Shown here: positions 1 through 5,705 of the stretch, in pieces | Layout: every line of letters starts with the position of its first letter | Numbering within the stretch: the first letter of the stretch is position 1 | NCBI GenBank assembly: GCA_902797925.1 | Contig: CADBUT010000060.1 | Location: 1 to 12,121, forward strand | Direction of reading: 5' to 3' | DNA: 12,121 nt | Source: an uncultured Spirochaetaceae bacterium | GTDB taxonomy: Bacteria; Spirochaetota; Spirochaetia; Treponematales; Treponemataceae | The notes under the pieces: generated by a model | Databases searched by the model: none | Seen by the model: the letters and a program-made list of their open reading frames with translations, nothing else | What the model was told of the DNA's origin: nothing | Position numbers and translations under genes: made by a program

Positions 1-695
1 GGCTTATATTCAATAACAGTCTTGCGGTTAATTTCGGCGCGCTGAACGATGTTGTCGCGCGGAACGAAGTACAAAAGCTGTGTGCCGAGTTCCTTGCTGA
101 AAGCGCGGAGCAAATCAAGCTCGCGGTCAACGTTGCGGCTGTTGCAGATTATGCCGCCCAAGCGCACGCCGCCTGCCTTTGCGTAGCGGCTTATGCCTTT
201 CGCAATGTTGTTTGCTGCATAAAGCGCCATCATTTCGCCAGAAGCAACGATATAAATCTCTTTGGCTTTGCCTTCGCGGATCGGCATTGCAAAGCCGCCG
301 CAAACAACATCGCCAAGAACATCGTAGAAAACAAAGTCGAGGTCATCAGTGTATGCGCCCAAGTTTTCAAGCATGCTGATTGAAGTGATGATACCGCGGC
401 CTGCGCAGCCTACGCCTGGTTCAGGGCCGCCTGATTCAACGCAGCGTGTGCCGCCGAAGCCTGTCTTCATGATGCGGTCAAGCTCAATGCTTTCGCCTTC
501 GTCGCGGATTGTGTCGAGAACGGTCTTCTGTGCCAAGCCGCCAAGCAAAAGACGGGTTGAGTCGGCTTTCGGGTCGCAGCCTACGACCATGACTTTCTTT
601 CCGTGCTCAACAAGTCCTGCTGTCAAATTCTGCGTAGTCGTAGATTTTCCGATTCCGCCTTTTCCATAAATTGCAATTTGTCTTATTTCACCCAT
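1..695 (-). CDS. nifH: Nitrogenase iron protein NifH (3' end cut by window edge)
   Basis: Dinitrogenase reductase: an ATP-hydrolysing homodimer with one bridging 4Fe-4S cluster that passes electrons to the catalytic NifDK component; it also acts in FeMo-cofactor maturation. The first 231 residues are present; the family is usually about 270-295, so roughly 45-60 residues lie outside the window. Visible are the P-loop GKGGIGKS (residues 11-18), the cluster ligands Cys97 in GVGCAGRG and Cys132 in DVVCGG, and Arg100, the residue ADP-ribosylated by DraT where that system exists. The stretches RCVESGGPEPGVGCAGRG and AEINRKTVIEY read like anaerobe cluster III Fe proteins (from memory). The start is the ATG at 695, with AAGGAG 7 nt upstream. 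It is the last gene in the window of the nifB-nifX-nifH run; the nifI, nifD and nifK genes expected downstream are not visible. A NifH-like methylthio-alkane reductase subunit is a less likely alternative. Confidence 0.96.
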   Translation of the reverse strand, partial: MGEIRQIAIYGKGGIGKSTTTQNLTAGLVEHGKKVMVVGCDPKADSTRLLLGGLAQKTVLDTIRDEGESIELDRIMKTGFGGTRCVESGGPEPGVGCAGRGIITSISMLENLGAYTDDLDFVFYDVLGDVVCGGFAMPIREGKAKEIYIVASGEMMALYAANNIAKGISRYAKAGGVRLGGIICNSRNVDRELDLLRAFSKELGTQLLYFVPRDNIVQRAEINRKTVIEYK

Positions 696-714
696 TTTTT
701 GCTCCTTATATCTG

Positions 715-737
715 ATTGCCTGTTTTGTTCAGGCAAT
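715..737 (-). promoter_or_regulatory. Perfect hairpin in nifX-nifH spacer
   Basis: An 8-bp perfect inverted repeat (ATTGCCTG / CAGGCAAT) with a 7-nt loop fills the middle of the 53-bp spacer between the NifX-type gene and nifH, ending 19 nt before the nifH start codon. No U-run follows it on the minus strand, so it does not look like an intrinsic terminator. A stem here could mark an mRNA processing site or protect the 5' end of nifH mRNA, which is often made in excess over neighbouring nif messages. The structure is visible; the role is inferred. Confidence 0.6.
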
Positions 738-748
738 AACCTTCCAAT

Positions 749-1117
749 TTAGTTGAACAACCCTTGAATGCGGTTGTATTTCCATACTTTCAAAATCGCA
801 TCGTCTGCGCTGCCCGGAAGTTCCATTCCGGTTATTCCTTTTGCGGCAAGCACAGCGCCTGCGCCTCTGCCGATTCTTGCCGCCACAACGTAACGGCAGT
901 CTGTGAGCCGCATTACGCTTTCTTCCATTTTGGCATTATCATGACTTCCGCCTAAACACGCCGGTTCTGTCTGCCGCTCTTCAAGCAAGTCGTAGCCTGT
1001 TTCATCATCAATCTGATAAATGAAAAACTTGTCCGCTTTTCCGTAATGCAGGTTGACGCTCTCGCCGTCTGTACTTGCAATTGCAACTTTATATATAGAA
1101 GATTTTTCATCAGCCAT
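749..1117 (-). CDS. NifX/NifB-C-terminal-type FeMo-cofactor-binding protein
   Basis: A 122-residue protein of the dinitrogenase iron-molybdenum cofactor family (NifX, NafY core, C-terminal domain of long NifB proteins). Such proteins bind NifB-co or FeMo-co and act as carriers during cofactor assembly in the cytoplasm. Family hallmarks are the N-terminal strand KVAIASTDGESVNLHYGKAD (10-29), the CLGGSHD segment (54-60), the DCRYVVAARIGRGA block (73-86) and AAKGI (91-95). The whole protein is one such domain, with no NafY N-terminal extension. The start at 1117 lies inside the end of nifB (8-bp overlap, different frame) with AAAGGAG 10 nt upstream, so translation is probably coupled to NifB. 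This resembles the NifB-NifX fusion of other diazotrophs separated into two chains. NifX and NifY cannot be told apart from sequence alone, so no symbol is given. Confidence 0.85.
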   Translation of the reverse strand: MADEKSSIYKVAIASTDGESVNLHYGKADKFFIYQIDDETGYDLLEERQTEPACLGGSHDNAKMEESVMRLTDCRYVVAARIGRGAGAVLAAKGITGMELPGSADDAILKVWKYNRIQGLFN

Positions 1118-1994
1118 GTGAAAAATTCTCCTTTACGCTGCCTGCCGCAAGACCGAAGTTTGCATACAACGCTTTTGAAAATTCTGTGCGCCCCGGAACG
1201 CCTACGGCGTCTGCGCGGCAACGGTTGCAGTGCAAGAAAAGCTCGATGTGCTTTCCAGCTGCATTTCTTGCTTCGTGAATCTGCTCGCAAGTCGGCGCGG
1301 GTTCGTCTGCAAGCTTTGCCGTCGGAATAAGCGGAATAATGTTGTACTTTTTCGCGCCTGCTGCTGCAACAGCTTTTGCAATTTCAGCAATATGCGCACC
1401 GTTTATGCGCGGCACAAGCACCGTGTTCACTTTCACAGTTATTCCCGCTTGCGAGATTTTTCTAATTCCTTCAAGCTGGTTCGCTATCAGAATCTTTGCA
1501 CCTTCAACGCCTTCGATTTTCTTTCCGTGGAAAATCACATAGTCGTTGAGCTGCGCTTCAATTGCCGGATCAACGGCGTTAACCGTAACGGTGAGCGTGT
1601 CTATGCCGGCTGCAATCACCTCGTCAGCGCGTTCTGCAAGCAGCAGCCCGTTTGTACTCATGCACTTTATAAGCTGCGGAAACTCTTGCCCGATAAGCTT
1701 GAACGTTTTCAGTGCATTGTCGCTTGCAAGAGTGTCGCCCGGTCCTGCAATGCCTGCCACGCGGATTTCTGGGCTGATTTCAAGTGCTTTCTTGATAAGC
1801 GGAATTGTTTCTTCTGGCTCAAGAACGCGCGAAGTTACGCCCGGACGGTTTTCTGTGTCGTTCAAGCTGCGCTCGCAGAAACGGCACGCAATGTTGCAGC
1901 CCGGGCACACCGGCAGGTGTATACGCCCGGAAACTGCCTTGCCGCTTCCGAAGCACGGATGATTGTTTGATATTTCAGAAAAGCTCTTAGCCAT
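1110..1994 (-). CDS. nifB: NifB, radical-SAM FeMo-cofactor biosynthesis protein (single-domain form)
   Basis: NifB uses radical SAM chemistry to join two 4Fe-4S units and insert the central carbide, producing the 8Fe precursor (NifB-co) needed by Mo, V and Fe-only nitrogenases. The 294-residue protein has HPCF (12-15), the radical-SAM triad C33-x3-C37-x2-C40, the SAM-binding stretch GIAGPGDTLA (81-90), a conserved cysteine in KCMSTNGL (C111), and the C-terminal HCNRCRADAVG (255-265), whose C256/C259 match cysteines conserved in NifB. It ends after the radical-SAM region, as in short methanogen-type NifB; the usual C-terminal NifX domain is the separate overlapping downstream gene. The start at 1994 has CGGAG 5 nt upstream. 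The upstream spacer carries a palindrome resembling those in front of cysK. The plus-strand open frames opposite this gene are shadows. Confidence 0.95.
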   Translation of the reverse strand: MAKSFSEISNNHPCFGSGKAVSGRIHLPVCPGCNIACRFCERSLNDTENRPGVTSRVLEPEETIPLIKKALEISPEIRVAGIAGPGDTLASDNALKTFKLIGQEFPQLIKCMSTNGLLLAERADEVIAAGIDTLTVTVNAVDPAIEAQLNDYVIFHGKKIEGVEGAKILIANQLEGIRKISQAGITVKVNTVLVPRINGAHIAEIAKAVAAAGAKKYNIIPLIPTAKLADEPAPTCEQIHEARNAAGKHIELFLHCNRCRADAVGVPGRTEFSKALYANFGLAAGSVKENFSHG

Positions 1995-2009
1995 AAAAAC
2001 TCCGTTCTG

Positions 2010-2035
2010 CCTATCAAGATACTGACTTAATAGGT
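2010..2035 (-). promoter_or_regulatory. Palindromic operator-like site upstream of nifB
   Basis: Nine-base arms CCTATCAAG and CTTAATAGG (8 of 9 paired) flank a 7-nt spacer, 16-41 nt before the nifB start. Read on the minus strand it begins ACCTATTAA, matching the left half of both palindromes at cysK (ACCTATTRA). The right half is weaker: in the ACCTA-N9-TAGGT register it reads TATCT. A possible promoter precedes it on the minus strand (TAGACA, 18 nt, TATTTA), which would place the site near the transcription start, as expected for a repressor operator. A Rrf2-family regulator (IscR or CymR type) is a guess from gene content. Confidence 0.5.
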
Positions 2036-2052
2036 AAATAGCTTAAAAAATT

Positions 2053-2180
2053 TGGGATTGTCTACAAGTATTGTCATGCTGAATTTATTAGCCTTCGGCG
2101 GCTTTCAGCTCAGCACCTGCATAGAGATTCCGAACCAAGTTCGGAATGACGGTATTGCAAAAGCTTAATAGACAGTCCCA
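2053..2180. repeat. 128-bp foldback element with 12-bp terminal inverted repeats
   Basis: The ends are TGGGATTGTCTA (2053-2064) and TAGACAGTCCCA (2169-2180), an 11-of-12 inverted match. A second inner inverted pair is GTCAT (2073-2077) and ATGAC (2146-2150). Inside are two hairpins: 2078-2109 (GCTGAA/TTCAGC enclosing AGCC/GGCT) and 2127-2147 (ATTCCGAAC, loop CAA, GTTCGGAAT, perfect 9-bp arms). No open frame fills it and no clear target duplication flanks it. It lies between the cysK stop, 9 bp away, and the nifB promoter region. It looks like a non-coding dispersed repeat (MITE or REP-like). It may also fold in RNA and reduce read-through from cysK into nifB. Only one copy is in this window, so its repeat status is inferred. 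Confidence 0.6.
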
Positions 2181-2189
2181 TCCACTAAA

Positions 2190-3128
2190 TTAGTTGTCGC
2201 TGAAAAGCGGTGTGCTGAGGTAGCGGTCGCCTGAATCTGGCAGAAGCACTACGATAGTCTTGCCTTTGTTTTCAGGGCGTTCTGCAAGCACACGTGCAGC
2301 TTTTAACGCTGCGCCAGAAGAAATGCCCACGAGGATTCCTTCGCTTCTTGCAAATGTGCGGCCTTCTGTAAAAGCATCATCGTTTTCAACAGTGATGATT
2401 TCATCGTAAATCTTTGTGTTCAAAACATCTGGAATGAAGCCTGCGCCGATGCCCTGAATTTTGTGTGGACCGGCTTCGCCTTTTGAAAGAACCGGGCTTG
2501 TGGCTGGTTCAACTGCAACAATCTTTACGTTCGGGTTCTGCGATTTAAGATATTCGCCAACGCCTGTCAATGTTCCGCCTGTGCCGACACCGGCTACGAA
2601 AATATCAACTTTTCCGTCTGTCTGTTTCCAGATTTCTGGACCGGTTGTCTTTTTATGAATTGCCGGGTTTGCAGGGTTTACGAACTGACCAAGAATGATG
2701 CTTCCCGGTGTGCTCTTCTGAAGCTCTTCTGCCTTTGCGATTGCACCCTTCATGCCTTTTGCGCCTTCTGTCAAGACAAGCTCTGCGCCATAAGCCTTAA
2801 GCAGGTTGCGGCGCTCAACGCTCATTGTTTCTGGCAATGTAAGCACAGCCTTGTAGCCTTTTGCAGCAGCTACTGAAGCAAGGCCGATGCCGGTGTTGCC
2901 CGATGTAGGTTCGATGATTGTTGCACCCGGTTTCAAAAGCCCTTTCTGCTCTGCGTCTTCAATCATTGCAAGCGCGATGCGGTCTTTCACGCTTCCGGCT
3001 GGATTCAAATATTCAAGCTTTGCAAGAATTTTTGCGTTCTTGATGCCAGCTTTGTTAGAATAGCCGTTCAGCTGCAGGAGCGGCGTATTTCCGATTAATT
3101 CCAATGCATTCTGTTTAATATCACTCAT
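2190..3128 (-). CDS. cysK: Cysteine synthase (O-acetylserine sulfhydrylase)
   Basis: A PLP-dependent enzyme making L-cysteine from O-acetylserine and sulfide in the cytoplasm. The 312-residue length is normal for CysK. Visible are the opening NALELIGNTPLLQLN, the Schiff-base lysine K48 in NPAGSVKDR, the substrate loop PTSGNTG (74-80), the phosphate-binding GVGTGGTLTGVG, GISSGAA, and PDSGDRYLST near the C-terminus. The start at 3128 has GGAGG 6 nt upstream. A strong promoter with two flanking palindromes precedes it. It is the first gene of the minus-strand block leading into nifB and nifH. Cysteine is the sulfur donor for FeS-cluster assembly by cysteine desulfurases, so supplying nitrogenase maturation is a reasonable reading of the neighbourhood. 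CysK and CysM are hard to separate, but the motifs favour CysK. Confidence 0.94.
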   Translation of the reverse strand: MSDIKQNALELIGNTPLLQLNGYSNKAGIKNAKILAKLEYLNPAGSVKDRIALAMIEDAEQKGLLKPGATIIEPTSGNTGIGLASVAAAKGYKAVLTLPETMSVERRNLLKAYGAELVLTEGAKGMKGAIAKAEELQKSTPGSIILGQFVNPANPAIHKKTTGPEIWKQTDGKVDIFVAGVGTGGTLTGVGEYLKSQNPNVKIVAVEPATSPVLSKGEAGPHKIQGIGAGFIPDVLNTKIYDEIITVENDDAFTEGRTFARSEGILVGISSGAALKAARVLAERPENKGKTIVVLLPDSGDRYLSTPLFSDN

Positions 3129-3146
3129 GGTCTTCCTCCAAATATT

Positions 3147-3165
3147 ACCTAGTATATTAATAGGT
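3147..3165 (-). promoter_or_regulatory. Downstream palindromic operator of cysK (ACCTA-N9-TAGGT)
   Basis: A 19-bp palindrome with perfect 5-bp arms ACCTA and TAGGT around 9 nt, lying about +7 to +25 from the predicted cysK transcription start and ending 18 nt before the start codon. It has exactly the same arm sequence and spacing as the copy at 3193-3211, 46 bp away centre to centre. A dimeric repressor binding here would block transcription early. Confidence 0.65.
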
Positions 3166-3170
3166 TTTGT

Positions 3171-3206
3171 ATAATTATTTATAATCCGAATAACCTACTT
3201 TGTCAA
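3171..3206 (-). promoter_or_regulatory. Sigma-70-type promoter of cysK
   Basis: On the minus strand a consensus -35 TTGACA (3206-3201) is followed after exactly 17 nt by TATAAA (3183-3178). This predicts a start near 3171 and a leader of about 43 nt ending in GGAGG. The -35 box lies inside the upstream palindrome at 3193-3211. This is the best-matching promoter in the window. Confidence 0.75.
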
Positions 3207-3211
3207 TAGGT
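3193..3211 (-). promoter_or_regulatory. Upstream palindromic operator of cysK overlapping the -35 box
   Basis: A 19-bp palindrome, ACCTA-N9-TAGGT, whose 9-nt centre holds the TTGACA -35 hexamer. Binding here would exclude RNA polymerase, so repression is the simplest reading. The arms are identical to the site at 3147-3165, and the ACCTATTRA half recurs at nifB. An Rrf2-type cysteine or FeS regulator is plausible from context but is not shown by the sequence. Confidence 0.65.
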
Positions 3212-3293
3212 TTGAATTCTTTTTATTAAGAATAAACAGCTTAAAATGAGAATCTAATTCTAAGATTGAACTGTGTTTCAGTACCAGATGAAA

Positions 3294-4604
3294 TTACAGC
3301 TTTCTTCTTAAAATAATTAAGGTAATGTCATCTTTTAAGGCGGCAGAATTTCTGAATGCAGCCAATGTGTCTGTGATATTGGCAACCTGTTTTCTTGCAG
3401 GCAGATCTGCATTCTGTTTTATTGCGGCTATAAAGTTTTCTTTGCCGAAAACCTCTTTAAGCCCGTTTTCTGTGTCTGTAATTCCGTCTGTGTACAAGAT
3501 AAGCTCATCACCGGGATTCAGCTCAACAAACTGAGACTGATAGCAGGTCGGCATATCATTCATTCCGATTGCACCAAACGAAGCGGGCAGCCGTTCAATG
3601 TAGAAGCACTCCTTGAGGTCCTTTTTGTACACAACCGGATAAGGATGGCCGGCATTTACAAGTTCAAGCTTGTTTCCGTTTATTCTAATGAGAATGCCTG
3701 TGAGATAGTTCTTGATTTCGCCTTTTTCCTGAATAATACGCGAATTTATGCGCTCAAGCATTTCAGCCAAATCACTTTCGGTGTCCTTGTAAAATTCCTG
3801 GTGGATTATATTCTTTACAAGCATTGTTACAAGACCTGAAGCAAGACCGTGCCCAGAAACATCAAAAATGCCTACGCCGTCGATATTTCTCTGTCTGTGA
3901 TATACATCAATCATGTCTCCGGAAACAGCAGCCATAGGCAGGTTGTAGTAAGCAAGTTCCCAGTTTTCAAATTCGATTGGTTCACGCTTAAAAAAGCTTT
4001 GCTGAACGATCGAAGCAAGCTTCATTTCAGTATTAAGAAATTCGTTTCTGTTTTCAAGGTTCTTTTCGGTTTTAAAGACAATCATCGTAAAAACCATTAC
4101 CATTGTGAATATGGCGAATATTGCGATGGAAATATTTGTATAGCGTATGATTTTAAAAATCGAAGATGACAGTGAGTTATAAGCCGGCGGAAAATTCATG
4201 TTTTCGAATAATATGAAAATAAGGCTTGTAATTGTTGAAATAGGGACAGAAACTTTGAAGTTATTCACAAAAAAGAGGAAGGGCAGCAGACCCATCAAAA
4301 GAATAAAGTAATAAAAACCGCAGTAAGAACCAAGATAATAAGACGCCAAAACCTGATGGACTATAATTTCTGTGATGAGCAGAGTATACGGAATTATGAG
4401 CGAGTTGAATTTAAAAGTAAACGCAACCAAAAAGGCAAAAATAGCTATACTGACAATATTATAGTAGAAAAGAGGATAAAGCTTAAGAAAAAATGCAAAA
4501 CCAAATACCACCAGATGGTAAACAAGCGAACAAAGCGAAGTAATCCAAAATAGAATTTTTGTGCGCTGCTGTGATGATGCAAAATTAAAATTCATAGAAT
4601 CCAT
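3294..4604 (-). CDS. Membrane-anchored SpoIIE/RsbU-type PP2C serine phosphatase
   Basis: A 436-residue protein. Residues about 17-178 are very hydrophobic and give five or six membrane segments; a short linker with coiled-coil character (180-200) leads to a SpoIIE-type PP2C catalytic domain (about 205-436). Metal-binding motifs are SGD (D230), FDVSGHG (D248), NAGH (317-320), LYTDGITD (D373) and KDDIT (D425/D426), so the phosphatase looks active. Relatives (RsbU, RsbP, SpoIIE) dephosphorylate anti-sigma-factor antagonists; no such partner is in this window. The membrane part is not a recognisable named sensor. No Shine-Dalgarno precedes the ATG at 4604, and a TATAAT box ends only 6 nt upstream, so the transcript may begin at the AUG; Met4 (4595) is an alternative start. 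It has its own promoter and is separated by 103 bp from the hydrolase gene upstream. Confidence 0.88.
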   Translation of the reverse strand: MDSMNFNFASSQQRTKILFWITSLCSLVYHLVVFGFAFFLKLYPLFYYNIVSIAIFAFLVAFTFKFNSLIIPYTLLITEIIVHQVLASYYLGSYCGFYYFILLMGLLPFLFFVNNFKVSVPISTITSLIFILFENMNFPPAYNSLSSSIFKIIRYTNISIAIFAIFTMVMVFTMIVFKTEKNLENRNEFLNTEMKLASIVQQSFFKREPIEFENWELAYYNLPMAAVSGDMIDVYHRQRNIDGVGIFDVSGHGLASGLVTMLVKNIIHQEFYKDTESDLAEMLERINSRIIQEKGEIKNYLTGILIRINGNKLELVNAGHPYPVVYKKDLKECFYIERLPASFGAIGMNDMPTCYQSQFVELNPGDELILYTDGITDTENGLKEVFGKENFIAAIKQNADLPARKQVANITDTLAAFRNSAALKDDITLIILRRKL

Positions 4605-4610
4605 AAACTA

Positions 4611-4616
4611 ATTATA
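4611..4616 (-). promoter_or_regulatory. -10 box immediately upstream of the SpoIIE phosphatase gene
   Basis: On the minus strand a perfect TATAAT occupies 4616-4611. With the usual 6-nt discriminator, transcription would start at 4604, the A of the first ATG. The -35 region is weak (TGGAAA at 17 nt spacing). The result would be a leaderless mRNA, or a very short leader if Met4 is used. Confidence 0.5.
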
Positions 4617-4653
4617 CACCAGAAATTTCTGTATTTCCATAAAAATCAGCAGG

Positions 4654-4700
4654 GCACATTAATGGAGTGTTTCAGCGTTTTACGCTCCGTAAAGATGTGC
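4654..4700 (-). terminator. Possible terminator after the alpha/beta-hydrolase gene
   Basis: The 103-bp spacer after the hydrolase stop holds outer arms GCACAT (4654-4659) and ATGTGC (4695-4700). They enclose a tight AGCGT-TTT-ACGCT hairpin (4674-4686). On the minus strand a TTTTT run follows about 8 nt after the outer stem. The distance to the T-run makes it an imperfect intrinsic terminator. Confidence 0.3.
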
Positions 4701-4707
4701 GGTGCGT

Positions 4708-5649
4708 CTAATTCATCAGCTTTTTGAAAAACTCACATTCATCGTCATTGCAGACAGCAGCTTCCGGCAGAACCGGGTCGCAGTGGAAGACATGCCACAG
4801 TGGTTTTTCTTCTGTGCCGTAGCAGCGGTATTCATAGCGGATGCCAGCTGCTTTCAGAGCGTCTGTAATAAACGGCGCCTGCTGCTTAAGAGCGTCTCCG
4901 AGAGAGGTCATAACAAAGGCCGGCGGAAATTTCTCAGTAATATGGGCAGTAGCGTCAATCAGCTGCAGTTCTTTTGGAGTTCCGCCGTCAGGCATCATCA
5001 TTTCTATAAGGATTGCCGCTTCTTTGTCAGTTTCAATTCCGAAGTCTGGTTTATATTTTCCGCAGTTGAGTGCAACGCCTTTAAGTGTAAGCGGCTTTTT
5101 TCTGATAAACGGAAAATTTTCTGCATATGCTTCATTTGTCAGTGCAGACGCATAAAGTGTAAGAATATGCGCACCGGCAGAATCTCCGGCGGCAAAAACA
5201 TTCTGCACGTCAAATCCATATTGCTCTGCATTATCACAAATCCAGCGGAACACAGTTTCTGTGTCTTCAAGCGAAGCCGGGAACTTTACTTCCGGAGCAA
5301 GTCTGTATGAGTAGTTCACTACGGCAAAGCCGCGCTGTGCAAGTTTCATGCTGTAGAACTGGTACACGTCTTTGTCGCCGTAAACCCAGCCGCCGCCATG
5401 AACAATCACAATTACCGGAAGTTTTTGCATCGTGCTGCCTGTTCCAGCTGATTTTGGACGGTACACGTCTAACAGCTGCCATTTTCTGAATTTTTTGTCA
5501 GCGCCGTAAATAATGTTGTCAAAACGAATTATATCGTCAGGTGTCGTCTGCCCTGCATCCCGTTTTGCGTCGGCTGAACCGAACCACTTTCTAATCTGCT
5601 TAGCCGCGTACTTATGCCTGAGCTTCTGTTTTAAACTGATTTTTGCCAT
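4708..5649 (-). CDS. Alpha/beta-hydrolase, HSL-type carboxylesterase
   Basis: A 313-residue cytoplasmic hydrolase (no signal peptide; the N-terminus is lysine-rich) of the hormone-sensitive-lipase/esterase group that cleaves small esters. Visible are the oxyanion-hole motif HGGGW (84-88), YRLAPE (115-120), the nucleophile elbow GDSAG with S157, an acid in SLGD (D252) and the catalytic histidine in WHVFH (probably H286). The natural substrate cannot be read from sequence; xylan or acetyl-ester debranching is one possibility for a gut organism but unsupported here. The start at 5649 has AAGGA 11 nt or more upstream, slightly long. It has its own promoter ending next to the ABC-transporter stop, so it may be expressed both alone and by read-through. 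The plus-strand open frames opposite it are shadows. Confidence 0.87.
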   Translation of the reverse strand: MAKISLKQKLRHKYAAKQIRKWFGSADAKRDAGQTTPDDIIRFDNIIYGADKKFRKWQLLDVYRPKSAGTGSTMQKLPVIVIVHGGGWVYGDKDVYQFYSMKLAQRGFAVVNYSYRLAPEVKFPASLEDTETVFRWICDNAEQYGFDVQNVFAAGDSAGAHILTLYASALTNEAYAENFPFIRKKPLTLKGVALNCGKYKPDFGIETDKEAAILIEMMMPDGGTPKELQLIDATAHITEKFPPAFVMTSLGDALKQQAPFITDALKAAGIRYEYRCYGTEEKPLWHVFHCDPVLPEAAVCNDDECEFFKKLMN

Positions 5650-5671
5650 AATTGCCGGATTCCTTTAAAAC

Positions 5672-5700
5672 AGTATAAGGCATTATTCTGGATATTGCAA
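5672..5700 (-). promoter_or_regulatory. Promoter of the alpha/beta-hydrolase gene
   Basis: On the minus strand TTGCAA (5700-5695) is separated by exactly 17 nt from TATACT (5677-5672), 23 nt before the hydrolase start codon. It lies wholly within the 56-bp gap after the ABC transporter, so the hydrolase can be transcribed independently. Confidence 0.55.
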
Positions 5701-5705
5701 AAATC

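Noticed and set aside
1230..1970. Plus-strand open frame of 246 codons opposite nifB
   Set aside because: Lies wholly antisense to a confidently identified nifB, is cysteine- and arginine-rich without family motifs, and has no ribosome-binding site.
1995..2189. Sigma-54 (-24/-12) promoter for nifB
   Set aside because: No GG-N10-GC arrangement in a suitable sequence was found on the minus strand of this spacer; a sigma-70-like promoter with a palindrome is more likely.
3217..3236. AT-rich inverted repeat TTCTT/AAGAA as a terminator after the SpoIIE phosphatase gene
   Set aside because: Five weak A-T pairs and no G+C-rich stem; not a credible terminator.
4702..5310. Plus-strand open frame of 202 codons opposite the alpha/beta-hydrolase
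   Set aside because: Antisense shadow of a gene with intact catalytic motifs; composition is biased and no motif is recognisable.
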